Origin: Mycolicibacterium fortuitum subsp. fortuitum
GTDB lineage: Bacteria > Actinomycetota > Actinomycetes > Mycobacteriales > Mycobacteriaceae
Direction: 5' to 3'
Length of the DNA stretch: 64,000 nucleotides
NCBI RefSeq assembly: GCF_022179545.1
Contig: NZ_AP025518.1
Span: forward strand, 5,518,001-5,582,000
The position numbers and the translations under genes are program-made. This document shows positions 9,022-18,139 of the stretch, piece after piece. The notes below the pieces were generated by a model, which worked only from the letters and a program-made list of their open reading frames with translations, was not told where the DNA came from and searched no databases. Each line of letters starts with the position of its first letter. The first letter of the stretch is position 1.

Positions 9022-10551
9022 CTACTTGGCCTTACGACGCGGGCGCGCCAGAGCCATCTTGGTCAGCAGCTTGTTCATCCGGGCGATCGCCTTCTCGGAG
9101 TTGTTGTAGTAGCTGCCGCCTGCGCCGACGCTGGTGCGCGGCACCACGACGGTCTCCTGCTTGCAGAACTTGCGTACACCGTCGAGGCCGCCGAAGCGCG
9201 CGCCGATGCCGGAAGTCTTCCAGCCTCCCATGGGCGCAGTGGTGCACATCAGGTTGGAGATGACGTCGTTGACATTGACCGCGCCGCAATCCAGCTGCAG
9301 TGCAACCGCTTTGGCCCGGTCGACATCCTTGGAGAACACCGAGGCGCTCAGCCCGTACGGGCTGTCGTTGGCCAGCCGGATGGCCTCCTCGACCGAGGAC
9401 ACCTTCATGATCGGCAGGGTCGGCCCGAAGGTCTCCTCCGTCATACAGGCCATCGAGTGGTCGACGTCGACGAGCACGGTGGGCTCGAAGAAGCTGCCCC
9501 CGCCTTCGGGACGCTTGCCACCGGTGAGTGCCTTGGCGCCGGCGGCGACGGCCTCGTTGACGTGCCGTTCGGTGATCGCGACCTGGCTGTCGTCGATCTG
9601 GGAGCCGAAGTGGTAGCCCTCGCCGGTGCCCATCTTGAGGTTCTCGACGGCTCTCACGGTGGCCGCGACGAACTGGTCGTAGACCGGCTCGAGCGCATAC
9701 ACGCGCTCGACCGATACGCAGGTCTGGCCTGCGTTGAACATCGCACCCCACACCGCGGCGTTGGCGGCCAGCTCGACGTCGGCGTCCTCGAGCACGATCA
9801 TCGGGTCCTTGCCGCCCAGCTCCAGGCTCACCGGGGTGAGCCGACGCGCGGCGCGCTCCATGACCTTGGCTCCGGTGGCGCTGGAACCGGTGAACTGGAT
9901 GTAGTCGGAGTTGTCGATGACGGCCTCGGACACCGCGCGGGCACCCTGAGCGAGGGCGAACACCTCGGGGGCGCCGGAATCCAGCCAGCCGCGCAGCAGC
10001 ACCTCGGCGGTCAGCGGCGTGCGCTCAGACGGTTTGAGCAGCACTGCGCATCCGGCGGCCAGGGCGCCGATGGCGTCCATCATGGCGTTGGCCACGGGGT
10101 AGTTCCACGGCGCGATGATCCCGACGACGGGACGCGGCCGGTAATGGACCGCGATCTTTTTGATCGACATGACGGGCAACGCCGCCGGCCGGGAATCCGG
10201 CGCCATCGCCTCCTCGACCACCTTGATGTAGTACGAGAGGATCATGATCAGCAGCGGGACCTCTTGCGCGGCGTCCATGGCCGACTTGCCGGTCTCGGCG
10301 ATCAGGAGTTTCTCGATCTCGTCGCGGTGGTCCCCCAGCCACACCGCGTAGCGGGCAAGGACCTTGGCGCGGCCCTTGGCTCCGCGGGCTTCCCACTCCT
10401 TCTGAGCCTCCCGCAGCCCGGCCACGATGCGCGGCACATCGGCGGCATCGGTCCAGGTCACCTGGCCGGCGACGGCGCCGGTCGCGGGATTGTGAATAGT
10501 GCCGGTACCCGTGAACTCTGCGGTCCGAGCTACATCTGGCGTCGCTGTCAT
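9022..10551 (-). CDS. NAD(P)-dependent aldehyde dehydrogenase, GabD2/long-chain type
   Basis: 509 residues. The family hallmarks are present in order: IIAPWNYPVANAMMDAIGAL (cofactor region), KPSERTPLTAEVLL, FTGSSATGAKVMERAARR (Rossmann loop), VSLELGGKDPMIVLEDAD containing the general base glutamate, and NAGQTCVSVERVYALEP containing the catalytic cysteine. ETFGPTLPIMKV and APMGGWKTSGIGARFG follow as usual. The ATG at 10551 gives MTATPDVARTAEF; a GTG at 10602 would add 17 residues without family similarity. The sequence pattern is closest to the group that includes mycobacterial succinate-semialdehyde dehydrogenase-like GabD2 (FTGSSATG, NAGQ.CxSxER), but the true substrate is not evident. The C-terminal tail ALARPRRKAK is basic. 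Confidence 0.9.
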   Translation of the reverse strand: MTATPDVARTAEFTGTGTIHNPATGAVAGQVTWTDAADVPRIVAGLREAQKEWEARGAKGRAKVLARYAVWLGDHRDEIEKLLIAETGKSAMDAAQEVPLLIMILSYYIKVVEEAMAPDSRPAALPVMSIKKIAVHYRPRPVVGIIAPWNYPVANAMMDAIGALAAGCAVLLKPSERTPLTAEVLLRGWLDSGAPEVFALAQGARAVSEAVIDNSDYIQFTGSSATGAKVMERAARRLTPVSLELGGKDPMIVLEDADVELAANAAVWGAMFNAGQTCVSVERVYALEPVYDQFVAATVRAVENLKMGTGEGYHFGSQIDDSQVAITERHVNEAVAAGAKALTGGKRPEGGGSFFEPTVLVDVDHSMACMTEETFGPTLPIMKVSSVEEAIRLANDSPYGLSASVFSKDVDRAKAVALQLDCGAVNVNDVISNLMCTTAPMGGWKTSGIGARFGGLDGVRKFCKQETVVVPRTSVGAGGSYYNNSEKAIARMNKLLTKMALARPRRKAK

Positions 10552-10747
10552 GAGGCCTATGTTAATCACCGTTTGTGACGCACGTCGCAACGGGGTTGAC
10601 ACCTGTCAAGTCCGAGTCGGGCGGCGCTGCGCCCAGATCAACGGAATGGTCGCTCCGCGGCTGCGCGAGCGACCATCTCGTTGGTTTCGAGGGGAATTAC
10701 CCAGAGCGCGGCGACCCCTCAACGCCGCGCACTGCGCCACCACTGTT

Positions 10748-11908
10748 TCAGTCGTCAGAGCCCTTCGACTCCGCCTTCTTCGGGCTGAGCTTCTTGGCGG
10801 TCTTGTCGGCCGCTTCCCGCATCTTCTTGACAACCCTGTCGACGTTCGCCTTGGCCCTGTCGGTGCGCCGCTGCGCCTTGTCCCTGGCGTTGTCGAGTTG
10901 AGCGTTGAGGCTGGTGACATGGGGCTTGAGGTTGTTCACCTTCGAGTCCGTGTCAGGCTTGTCGGATTCCTCGCTCGCGGCCGACAGCGACCGGGTGCGG
11001 TTGAGGTTGTTGGTGATCACGTTGCCGGTGCTGTCCACCTTGTCGCGGACGCCGAGCACGTTGGCGGCGGCGATCCGCACGGAGTCGCGGGCACCGATCA
11101 GCTGCTTGTTGCGGAACTGCATGAGCGCGCCGTCACCGGTCGGGTCCGTCGGGTCGTGGTTGGTGCCGCCGCCGAGTGAAGCGGGAAGCGCTTCGGCAAG
11201 CCCCTCGATGGCCGGATCCGCAACCCACATCGGAGCGTCGATGTATTCCTTCACCGCCTTGTACACCGCAAGGTTGTCGCCGGAGGCCATCGCCTGCGCG
11301 ACCGCCACCAGTCCGACGGTCCCGAGGACGACGCTGTTGACGCCCCGGAGCGCCGACTCCTGCAGGCCCGCCGCAAGCGCCGCGGTGTAATTCTCGTTGG
11401 GCCACGGCTTGTCGACTTCGAGCACTTGGGCGAACTGAGCGTTGACGGCGTCGCGCAGGCCCAGGAGCTCGTTGTTGCGGAACTGCATGAACGCGCCGTC
11501 GCCGTCAGTGGTGTTGGTGACATGGTCCGAACCGCCGCCGAACTCGTCCGGCAGGGTGATCGCGATGGCCTCGATCAGCGGATCGGCGACGTAGACGGGC
11601 GAATCGACGATCTGGCGGATTTGGGAGAACAGCCGCTCGTTGTCGCCGCCCGCGAGCTGGGCGGCAAGGACGAAGGGAGTGAGCGGGGCCTGCACGAACT
11701 GGTCGATCAGGCGCTCACCGGCGATGATCGTCAGAGCGATCTGATCCTTGTCCTTGAAGCTGGCCATCAGCGCGGCCTGGGCGTCGACGACGCGGGGCGG
11801 AGCTGCTGTGGACGACGCGACCGGGCTGATCGCGACGACGCCGGCGGTGGCGACGGCGACGCATGCAGTGAGACCGCTCGAGACGCGGCTGCTCACACGA
11901 CTGTTCAT
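10748..11908 (-). CDS. secreted protein with two internal repeats and a basic coiled tail
   Basis: 386 residues of no family that I recognise. Residues about 1-37 look like a Sec signal peptide (hydrophobic stretch VAVATAGVVAISPVASS before AAPPR). Two copies of a repeat follow: VADPLIEAIAITLPDEFGGG with DGDGAFMQFRNNELLGLRDA, and VADPAIEGLAEALPASLGGG with TGDGALMQFRNKQLIGARDS. The C-terminal 70 residues are charged and predicted helical (DRAKANVDRVVKKMREAADK, then KKLSPKKAESK). The ATG at 11908 has GAGGGG about eleven bases upstream. The basic tail is similar in style to those of the phosphatases at 58-63 kb, suggesting attachment to an anionic cell-envelope component, which is inference only. 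Confidence 0.75.
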   Translation of the reverse strand: MNSRVSSRVSSGLTACVAVATAGVVAISPVASSTAAPPRVVDAQAALMASFKDKDQIALTIIAGERLIDQFVQAPLTPFVLAAQLAGGDNERLFSQIRQIVDSPVYVADPLIEAIAITLPDEFGGGSDHVTNTTDGDGAFMQFRNNELLGLRDAVNAQFAQVLEVDKPWPNENYTAALAAGLQESALRGVNSVVLGTVGLVAVAQAMASGDNLAVYKAVKEYIDAPMWVADPAIEGLAEALPASLGGGTNHDPTDPTGDGALMQFRNKQLIGARDSVRIAAANVLGVRDKVDSTGNVITNNLNRTRSLSAASEESDKPDTDSKVNNLKPHVTSLNAQLDNARDKAQRRTDRAKANVDRVVKKMREAADKTAKKLSPKKAESKGSDD

Positions 11909-12313
11909 AGATGAAATCCCCTCGATGACTTGCTATTTGGGCTGACCGATTGCTCGGCACCCGCCGAAATTTACGCTGCATTAATCAAGATCTCAGCTTT
12001 TTCTCAGGCGGGATTTGAAGGTCGTTGCATATGCAAATATCCAGCGGGCCCGCGTCGTTGCCGCGAAAACCGGAACGTAGCCATCGAGGCTGCTCGCGTC
12101 GCCTGACGAAGTTTGCTGGAGCGCGGTCTCAGGAGTGAAAGTCTTGCGGCATGCAACGCCGGTCACCGATCACCCGCCCCGAACCATCAACGGGTACTTG
12201 ATGGTTGATTGATCATGAAACGACACCGGGGAGATCAGGAGCAGCGGGACACCTGAAGACCCGTCACGAAGTGTTGCCATCGAACAATTCGTCCGGAACG
12301 GACACGTGATCGC
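11909..12313. other. intergenic region, no gene seen
   Basis: About 405 bases between the secreted repeat protein and the PAP2 gene, both on the minus strand. No frame on either strand has coding character. The part next to 11908 is AT-rich (AATTTACGCTGCATTAATCA near 11970-11990) and probably carries the promoter of the secreted protein. A perfect hairpin lies at 12182-12206 and is listed separately. Confidence 0.6.
12182..12206. repeat. 9-base inverted repeat AACCATCAA/TTGATGGTT
   Basis: AACCATCAA (12182-12190) and TTGATGGTT (12198-12206) are exact complements around a seven-base loop. It lies about 110 bases past the stop of the PAP2 gene. It could be a transcript-end hairpin for that unit, although no T-run follows, or an operator. 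Confidence 0.5.
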
Positions 12314-12886
12314 TCAGCGAAGTTCGGGCGAGGCGCTGTCGCGCCGGCCATGCCGCGCATCGCGGGCGAATATCGCGGCGAGGCATACCACCGAGGTGCC
12401 CAGCAGCACGCCGCCGACGGTGTCGGTGAAGTAGTGGAAGGTCATCGACAGGCCGAAGATGCCGAGTAGGACGAGGCTGATCGCGACGGCCGCGGCCCAC
12501 AGGCTCAAGCCCGTCACCAGGACGAGCAGGGCCGCGACCGTCACGAGGAACGTCGTGTGACCGCTGGGGTAGGCCAGCGCGCCACCCTTCTCCCTACCGA
12601 AGATCGGCTTGATCCCGCGCACGATTGTGATCGCCACCAACGGGCTGATCACCATGGCCAGCGCCAGCCGTTTTCGGTGTTGCCGCAGGGCCACGACGAT
12701 GCCGACGAGCAACGCGACGGCCCCCAGCACCGGCTTACTGAACACCAGGAAGACGTCGCGATAGGGACCGAGCTCAACCCCGACCTGCTGAAACCAGTCG
12801 TCGATCGGCGCCGGCCCCGTCCGTACCGCCCAGCCCAACAACACCATGGCGGTAAGGCCGACCACCGGCCACCACCGGGAGATCAA
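12314..12886 (-). CDS. PAP2-family membrane phosphatase
   Basis: About 190 residues with five or six hydrophobic segments and the three phosphatase motifs of the PAP2 superfamily: KPIFGREKG (lysine/arginine motif), YPSGHTTF (second motif with the catalytic histidine) and FHYFTDTVGG (third motif with histidine and aspartate). These enzymes remove phosphate from lipid phosphates such as undecaprenyl diphosphate or phosphatidic acid at the outer membrane face. The start is uncertain: a TTG at 12886 would overlap the DinB stop (TTGA), while upstream in-frame starts read into the DinB gene; no clear ribosome site was seen. Probably cotranscribed with the DinB gene. Confidence 0.82.
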   Translation of the reverse strand: MISRWWPVVGLTAMVLLGWAVRTGPAPIDDWFQQVGVELGPYRDVFLVFSKPVLGAVALLVGIVVALRQHRKRLALAMVISPLVAITIVRGIKPIFGREKGGALAYPSGHTTFLVTVAALLVLVTGLSLWAAAVAISLVLLGIFGLSMTFHYFTDTVGGVLLGTSVVCLAAIFARDARHGRRDSASPELR

Positions 12887-13413
12887 GGGATGATGCCGCG
12901 CAGATAAGCAGCCTGGCCCAGATGCTGGGCGCAATCGTCGATGATGCTGACCAGCCGGGCACTGGCCGTCACCGGCGGATTCCACCGGGTGTCGACGATG
13001 CGGCCCAGCTCGGAGGCGGTCACCCCGGCGATGTAGGCCAACGTCACCTTGTGCACCGCCAGGTAATACCCCGCCAGCAGCTCAGCCGGGGCGTGCACCT
13101 TCGCAACGTCGGAGGGGGTGTGGCCGTAGCCGATGTCCTCGGCCGGCAGATCGAGGCCGAACCGGTCCTTCCAGCCGTCCCGCGTCCACACTTGCTCGAT
13201 GCCCGCGATATCGCACAACTGCAGGTCCTGGCAGCGTGCGCTGTGCCAGACCAGCCAGGCGATGCTGTTGGCCTCCGGGGTCGGCCGGTAACTCGACACC
13301 TCTTCGGTCAGGCCGTCGGTGAGATCGTCGACATGCTCGATGAGCCGGGTGAACGCGTCGCGCAGCAATTCGCGGACGGCGTCGGAACCAGCGTCGGAAT
13401 CAGCGGCACTCAT
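12883..13413 (-). CDS. DinB-family protein (DUF664 type)
   Basis: 176 residues forming a predicted four-helix bundle of the DinB/YfiT type. The metal-site histidines are visible in [27 protein letters not shown] and [15 protein letters not shown], the usual three-helix spacing. Some members of this superfamily are thiol (mycothiol or bacillithiol) transferases; most in mycobacteria are uncharacterised. The ATG at 13413 begins [16 protein letters not shown]. The gene is transcribed away from the kinase gene at 13469, leaving only 55 bases for both promoters, and its stop overlaps the probable start of the PAP2 gene. Confidence 0.83.
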   Translation of the reverse strand: MSAADSDAGSDAVRELLRDAFTRLIEHVDDLTDGLTEEVSSYRPTPEANSIAWLVWHSARCQDLQLCDIAGIEQVWTRDGWKDRFGLDLPAEDIGYGHTPSDVAKVHAPAELLAGYYLAVHKVTLAYIAGVTASELGRIVDTRWNPPVTASARLVSIIDDCAQHLGQAAYLRGIIP

Positions 13414-13468
13414 GGCATCGACGCTACTCGCGAACCGGCCCGGCACGGGTCCGACTACGATCACGGGC

Positions 13469-14983
13469 ATGCCGTTGAATGCCGGTGACGTGTTCGCCGG
13501 GTACACGATTCAACGTCTACTCGGCTCAGGCGGCATGGGCGAGGTGTATCTGGCCCAGCATCCGCGGCTCCCGCGGCAGGACGCGCTGAAGATCATGCCG
13601 GCCTCGCTGACCGGTGACGCCCAGTACCGCGACCGGTTCAATCGTGAAGCCGACATCGCCGCCACCCTCTGGCATCCCCATATCGTCGGCCTGCACGACC
13701 GCGGCGAGTACGAGGGCCAGTTGTGGATCGCGATGGACTACGTCGACGGCACCGACGCCGCCCGATATGTGCGTGAGCGACATCCCGGCGGGATGCCGCT
13801 GTCAGAGGCGGTCGAGATCATCGCCGCCATCGCCGAGGCCCTCGACTACGCCCACGAACGCAATCTGCTGCACCGCGATGTGAAGCCCGCGAACATCCTG
13901 CTGACCGGGCCGGAAGTGGCGCGCCGCCGAATCCTGTTGGCCGACTTCGGTGTCGCCCGCCGTATCGACGACATCAGCGGGATCACCGCTACGAACATGG
14001 CCGTCGGCTCGATGGCCTACTCCGCTCCCGAGCAGCTCCTGGGGCAGCCGATGGATGGGCGGGCCGACCAATACGCCTTGGCGGCCAGTGCCTTTCAGCT
14101 CCTGGCTGGGCACTCGCCGTTCCACCACTCCAACCCGGCCGTGGTGATCAGCAAGCAACTCAACGAGCTTCCGCCCAGCCTGCGGACCGAACGTCCTGAA
14201 CTGGCATACCTCGATGAGGTGATGTTCAAGGGCATGGCCAAGGATCGCGCGGGCCGCTACCCGCGGTGCAGCGACTTCGCGAAGGCACTGGCCAAGGCCC
14301 AGCCGACGGCCACGGTCACCCCGGCTCAGCCGACGCCACAGCAGGTCTCGCCGCACCCGGTGTCCTCCGAGCCGCCCCGGGTGATCACGGCCCCGGCCTT
14401 CACGACGCCCACCCAACCGGTGGTCAGCACCCCGCACACCTCCCCTCACTGGTCGGGGCCGAGCCCGATCCCCCAGCCTCGCAGCCCCCAGAAGACCAGC
14501 GCGGCAAGGGTTGTGGTGCCGACTGTGCTGGCGGTGCTGCTGGTGTGCGCCATCGGTTTCGCGATCAGCCAGTTCGTCCGCGACACCCCGGCGGCACGGA
14601 CCACCCCGTCATGGCAGCCGTACGTGGACGCCGCCCAGACCTTCGCGCTGCACACCGTCACGGTGAGCGCGGACACCGTCGACACCGATCTGGCGATGAT
14701 CATGGACGGAGCCACCGACGAGTTCCGCGCCGACCTGCAGAACCAGGCCCCGCAGATCAAAAAGAAGGCCAAAGATCTGGGCGTCAAGACCGACGGAACT
14801 GTCACCGGGGCCGGCGTCGAATCGTTGTTCTCCGACGAGGCGGTCGTGCTCGTCACCGTCGACACCAAGGTCACCGTCACCAGCAATCGGGTCGGCGTGG
14901 TCTCGCTGCAACGGGTCAGGGTCACCGTTGAGCACGTCGACGGCAGCTACAAGGCCTCGAAGCTGGAGTTCGTGAACTTATGA
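13469..14983 (+). CDS. PknF-like Ser/Thr protein kinase with Mce-associated-like outer domain
   Basis: 504 residues. The N-terminus [14 protein letters not shown] with [20 protein letters not shown] closely resembles PknF. Catalytic features: Lys41 (DALKIM), [11 protein letters not shown] with Asp137, DFGVARR with Asp159 and an activation loop containing [11 protein letters not shown] Pro/Thr-rich linker (about 280-345) leads to one membrane helix near 347-372. The last 120 residues, from [17 protein letters not shown], do not resemble the PknF outer domain; they match the pattern of Mce-associated proteins ([29 protein letters not shown]) and the product of the next gene. The ATG at 13469 is chosen over upstream frame starts by the PknF match. 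The stop overlaps the next start as ATGA, so kinase and partner are coupled. The sensor domain faces outward, the kinase inward. Confidence 0.92.
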   Translation: MPLNAGDVFAGYTIQRLLGSGGMGEVYLAQHPRLPRQDALKIMPASLTGDAQYRDRFNREADIAATLWHPHIVGLHDRGEYEGQLWIAMDYVDGTDAARYVRERHPGGMPLSEAVEIIAAIAEALDYAHERNLLHRDVKPANILLTGPEVARRRILLADFGVARRIDDISGITATNMAVGSMAYSAPEQLLGQPMDGRADQYALAASAFQLLAGHSPFHHSNPAVVISKQLNELPPSLRTERPELAYLDEVMFKGMAKDRAGRYPRCSDFAKALAKAQPTATVTPAQPTPQQVSPHPVSSEPPRVITAPAFTTPTQPVVSTPHTSPHWSGPSPIPQPRSPQKTSAARVVVPTVLAVLLVCAIGFAISQFVRDTPAARTTPSWQPYVDAAQTFALHTVTVSADTVDTDLAMIMDGATDEFRADLQNQAPQIKKKAKDLGVKTDGTVTGAGVESLFSDEAVVLVTVDTKVTVTSNRVGVVSLQRVRVTVEHVDGSYKASKLEFVNL

Positions 14984-15471
14984 GCACACGCACACGAGGC
15001 TGGACGTGGTCGGTCGTCGCGCTGGTGGTGGGAATCGTCATCGCCGGCAGCCTGGGCTTCTGGCAGATGTCGGTGAAGAACACTCCGGCGCCGGTGCCGA
15101 TCGCCGACAACGACCAGGCGCGCGAGCAGGTCACCGATTTCGTGAAGAGCAACGTGGGCAAGATGCTGAGCTTCACCCCGACGCTCAGCCGCGGCGAGAT
15201 CGACGCGGTCACCGAACTGCTGACCGGCACCGCCGTCGACGAATACCGGAAGACCATCCGCGCCAAGGCCGACAACGTCACCCAGAGGGCGTCGGTCCGC
15301 AATACCGGCGTCGAATCACTGACAGCCGACGAGGCCAAAGTGGTGGCCTTCGTCGACCAGCAATCCGAGTCCGCCGGTGGCGGCCCGTCGACCAAGGACG
15401 CGTTGGCCTACCGGGTCAGTCTGACCCGGGTCGACGGCGACTGGCGGATCTCGGAACTGGAGCAGCTCTAG
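14980..15471 (+). CDS. Mce-associated-type membrane protein
   Basis: 163 residues: a short cytoplasmic arm, one membrane helix at about residues 7-27 ([20 protein letters not shown]), then an outer domain of the Mce-associated/NTF2-like kind with a [19 protein letters not shown] helix, a [15 protein letters not shown] segment, [16 protein letters not shown], and a final [13 protein letters not shown] strand. The same layout is found in the outer domain of the kinase encoded just upstream, so the two arose by duplication. Start and preceding stop share ATGA. No mce genes are in the window, so a role with the kinase, for example as dimer partner or ligand-binding subunit, is more likely than one in an Mce transporter; that is inference. 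Confidence 0.83.
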   Translation: MSTRTRGWTWSVVALVVGIVIAGSLGFWQMSVKNTPAPVPIADNDQAREQVTDFVKSNVGKMLSFTPTLSRGEIDAVTELLTGTAVDEYRKTIRAKADNVTQRASVRNTGVESLTADEAKVVAFVDQQSESAGGGPSTKDALAYRVSLTRVDGDWRISELEQL

Positions 15472-15474
15472 GTT

Positions 15475-15861
15475 CTACTGCGGCGCAGCCCCGTGGAACA
15501 CCGCCTCGACGTTGTTTCCGTCGGGATCGCGGACGAAGGCTCCGAAGTAGCCCGGGTGGTATTCGGGCCACAGCCGCGGCGCGTGCAACGACTCGGCCCC
15601 CAGGCTCAGCGCCGTGTCGTAGAACGCCTGCACGGCGTCGGCGTCAGCGGCGTGGAACGCCACGTGGATTTCCCGGTTGGGCCCGCCGGCATCGCCCGCA
15701 CTGGCATCGGCAATCCAGAAGTCGGGCTTGCCCTCACTGCCGTAGCCGATGGCGACCTGGTAGTCCATCTGCCGGCTGTACCCGAGTACGCCAAGCACAG
15801 AGTCGTAGAACTCCTTCGATTTTGCCCAGTCGGTGCAGTTGATTCCGAAGTGATCGATCAC
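15475..15861 (-). CDS. VOC-family (glyoxalase/bleomycin resistance fold) protein
   Basis: 128 residues, one VOC domain made of two beta-alpha-beta-beta-beta units: IDHFGINCTDWAKSKEFYDS opens the first and EIHVAFHAADADAVQAFYDT the second, ending with FVRDPDGNNVEAVFH. Metal-ligand candidates are His4, His66 and Glu119. Start is the GTG at 15861 (VIDHFGINCTD); the reading frame continues far upstream but without family similarity. Enzymatic role unknown; related proteins include lactoylglutathione lyase-like enzymes. The gene is convergent with the Mce-associated gene, with three bases between stops, and divergent from the deacylase gene. Confidence 0.85.
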   Translation of the reverse strand: MIDHFGINCTDWAKSKEFYDSVLGVLGYSRQMDYQVAIGYGSEGKPDFWIADASAGDAGGPNREIHVAFHAADADAVQAFYDTALSLGAESLHAPRLWPEYHPGYFGAFVRDPDGNNVEAVFHGAAPQ

Positions 15862-15936
15862 CGGTCGATCCTTGCACCCGGCACCGACATTCCGACGCCT
15901 GTTCCGAGATCGGCCGCGGCGTCGTACGTTAGTTAG

Positions 15937-17658
15937 GTGACCTACGACTTGTGCATCCGGGGCGGCACCATCGTCGACGGCCTCGGCGGTGAACCGTACG
16001 TGGGCGACGTCGCGGTGCGCGACGGCGTCATCGTCGAAATCGGCACCGTGGCCGGGACCGCCGAACGCGAGATCGACGCCACCGGGCTGTTGGTCACGCC
16101 CGGTTTCGTCGACCTGCACACGCACTACGACGGCCAGGCGATCTGGTCCGATCGGCTCACCCCGTCGTCGGCGCACGGCGTCACCACAGCCGTGATGGGC
16201 AACTGCGGCGTCGGGTTCGCGCCCTGCCGTCCCGACGATCACGACGTGCTCGTCGACGTGATGGCCGGTGTCGAGGACATCCCCGGCGTCGTCATGGTCG
16301 ACGGGCTGCCGTGGACGTGGGAGACGTTCCCGGAATTCCTCGACGCGCTGGGCTCTCGCCGGCTCGATATCGATGTGGCGGCGTTCCTGCCGCATTCCCC
16401 GCTGCGGGTGTACGTGATGGGCCAGCGTGGCGTGGATCGAGAACCGGCCACCACAGAGGATCTGGCGCTGATGCGCAAGCTCGCCGCCGAGGCGGTCAAC
16501 TGCGGGGCGCTGGGATTCGCCTCGTCGAGGCTCACGATCCACAAGACCGAGAGCGGCAAACCGATTCCCAGTTACGACGCCGGGTACGCCGAGATCGAGG
16601 CGATCGCCCGAGGCGTCGACGACGCCGGCGGCGGCCTGATCCAGTTCGTGCCGGACCTGGTCGCGGGTGACTACGAGCCTGCGCTACAGACGGTGTTCGA
16701 CGTGGCCGCCGACGTCGGACTTCCCGTCACCTTCACGCTGGCGATCGGCAATGCCGGCCCGGCGTTCTTCGAGGACGCACTGCGCATGGTGGAGAAGGCC
16801 AACACCGACGGGGGCAACATCACCGCGCAGATCTTCCCGCGCCCGATCGGGCTGGTGCTCGGCCTCGAACTGTCCGGCAACCCGTTCGTGCTCTACCCGA
16901 GCTACCGCGAGATCGCCCACCTGCCGCTCGCAGAGCGCGTGGCCGAGATGCGGAAACCCGAAGTACGCCAACGGATTCTGACCGATTCTCCGGCCAGCGA
17001 CGGACATCCGTTGATGTTCGCCGTGCAAGCCTGGGACTACATGTACCCGCTGGGTGAGCAGCCCGACTACGAGCCCGACCCGTCGAACTCCATCGGCGCG
17101 CGGGCTCGCGCCCGCGGTGTCGACCCCCTCGAGGAGGCCTACGACCGCCTGCTCGACGATGACGGCCACGCCATGCTGCTGGTCACGCTGGCCAATTTCC
17201 GGGACAACTCTCTGGACACCGTCGCCGAGTTGATCCGCCGCGACGACGTGGTGCTGGGTCTCGGTGACGGTGGAGCGCATTACGGCATGATCTGCGACGC
17301 CAGCTTCCCCACCTATCTGCTCACCCACTGGGTGCGGGACCGCGGCAAGGGCATGTTGAGCGTCGCAGACGCCGTCCGGGAATTGACCTCGACGCCGGCT
17401 CGCGTCGCCGGGCTGGCCGATCGCGGCCGAATCGCGTTGGGCTACAAGGCCGATCTGAACGTCATCGACCATGCGGCGCTGCGGCTGCAGCGGCCCGTCG
17501 TCGCCTACGACCTACCCGGAGGCGGACGCCGCCTCGACCAGACCGCCGACGGCTACGTCGCGACCGTGGTCTCCGGTGTGGTCATCGCCGAGAACGGCGT
17601 GCCGACCGACGCGCGGCCCGGCCGGCTCGTGCGCGGACGCCGATCTGCACCGGTCTGA
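15937..17658 (+). CDS. N-acyl-D-amino-acid deacylase (amidohydrolase family)
   Basis: 573 residues of the D-aminoacylase/D-hydantoinase-like amidohydrolase group. Metal-binding HTHYDGQ follows TPGFVDLH, the usual first strand. GVTTAVMGNCGVGFAP is the conserved family segment, and LGDGGAHYGM near residue 450 holds the C-terminal histidine/aspartate positions. An N-terminal strand-rich domain (CIRGGTIVDGLGG) and a C-terminal VVSGVVIAENG strand complete the composite beta-sandwich. Known members hydrolyse N-acyl-D-amino acids; many mycobacterial members are only annotated by similarity. Start is the GTG at 15937. It stands alone, with the PPOX gene 43 bases downstream possibly in the same transcript. 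Confidence 0.87.
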   Translation: MTYDLCIRGGTIVDGLGGEPYVGDVAVRDGVIVEIGTVAGTAEREIDATGLLVTPGFVDLHTHYDGQAIWSDRLTPSSAHGVTTAVMGNCGVGFAPCRPDDHDVLVDVMAGVEDIPGVVMVDGLPWTWETFPEFLDALGSRRLDIDVAAFLPHSPLRVYVMGQRGVDREPATTEDLALMRKLAAEAVNCGALGFASSRLTIHKTESGKPIPSYDAGYAEIEAIARGVDDAGGGLIQFVPDLVAGDYEPALQTVFDVAADVGLPVTFTLAIGNAGPAFFEDALRMVEKANTDGGNITAQIFPRPIGLVLGLELSGNPFVLYPSYREIAHLPLAERVAEMRKPEVRQRILTDSPASDGHPLMFAVQAWDYMYPLGEQPDYEPDPSNSIGARARARGVDPLEEAYDRLLDDDGHAMLLVTLANFRDNSLDTVAELIRRDDVVLGLGDGGAHYGMICDASFPTYLLTHWVRDRGKGMLSVADAVRELTSTPARVAGLADRGRIALGYKADLNVIDHAALRLQRPVVAYDLPGGGRRLDQTADGYVATVVSGVVIAENGVPTDARPGRLVRGRRSAPV

Positions 17659-17701
17659 CAGGTCGGGCACCCCGCGCCGTCAACCGGCCTATTCTCACGT
17701 C

Positions 17702-18082
17702 ATGAGCGTGAAAGTGGACCTCAACCAGCTGGCCGACAAGCTGGCGGACTACACGTTCGCCTACCTCGTCACGGTCGATGACAACTACCACGCGCACACC
17801 GTCGCGGTGGAGCCTCACCTGGTCAACGGCGTCATCCACGTCGGGCCGGTCGGCGGGCACACCCGCAGAAACCTGGCCTCGCACGACAGCGCCACGCTGG
17901 TCTGTCCGCCGCGTACGCCCGGCGGCTACTCGCTGATCGTCGACGGGCGAGGGCAGGCCGGCGCGACGGAGGATGAAGCGCATCAGATCGTCCCCAGCCG
18001 CGCGGTGTTGCATCGCAAAGCGGCGAAGCCCGGGCCGCCCGGCCAGTGCGAGAGCGATTGCATCGTGTTGTCGGAGAACTGA
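17702..18082 (+). CDS. pyridoxamine 5'-phosphate oxidase-fold protein
   Basis: 126 residues with the split-barrel flavin-binding pattern: TFAYLVTVDDNYHAHTVAVE as the first strands, VGGHTRRNLASHDSATLVCP and YSLIVDGRGQAG as later strands. The family binds FMN, F420 or heme and includes many mycobacterial F420-linked reductases. The ATG at 17702 is preferred because the longer frame reads through the end of the deacylase. The C-terminus has two cysteines (GQCESDCIVL) not typical for the family. Substrate unknown. Confidence 0.78.
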   Translation: MSVKVDLNQLADKLADYTFAYLVTVDDNYHAHTVAVEPHLVNGVIHVGPVGGHTRRNLASHDSATLVCPPRTPGGYSLIVDGRGQAGATEDEAHQIVPSRAVLHRKAAKPGPPGQCESDCIVLSEN

Positions 18083-18139
18083 CGCGCAGCGGGAGAATCA
18101 CGCCTCACGTCGCCACACGTGCGATGGGAGAATGACCGC

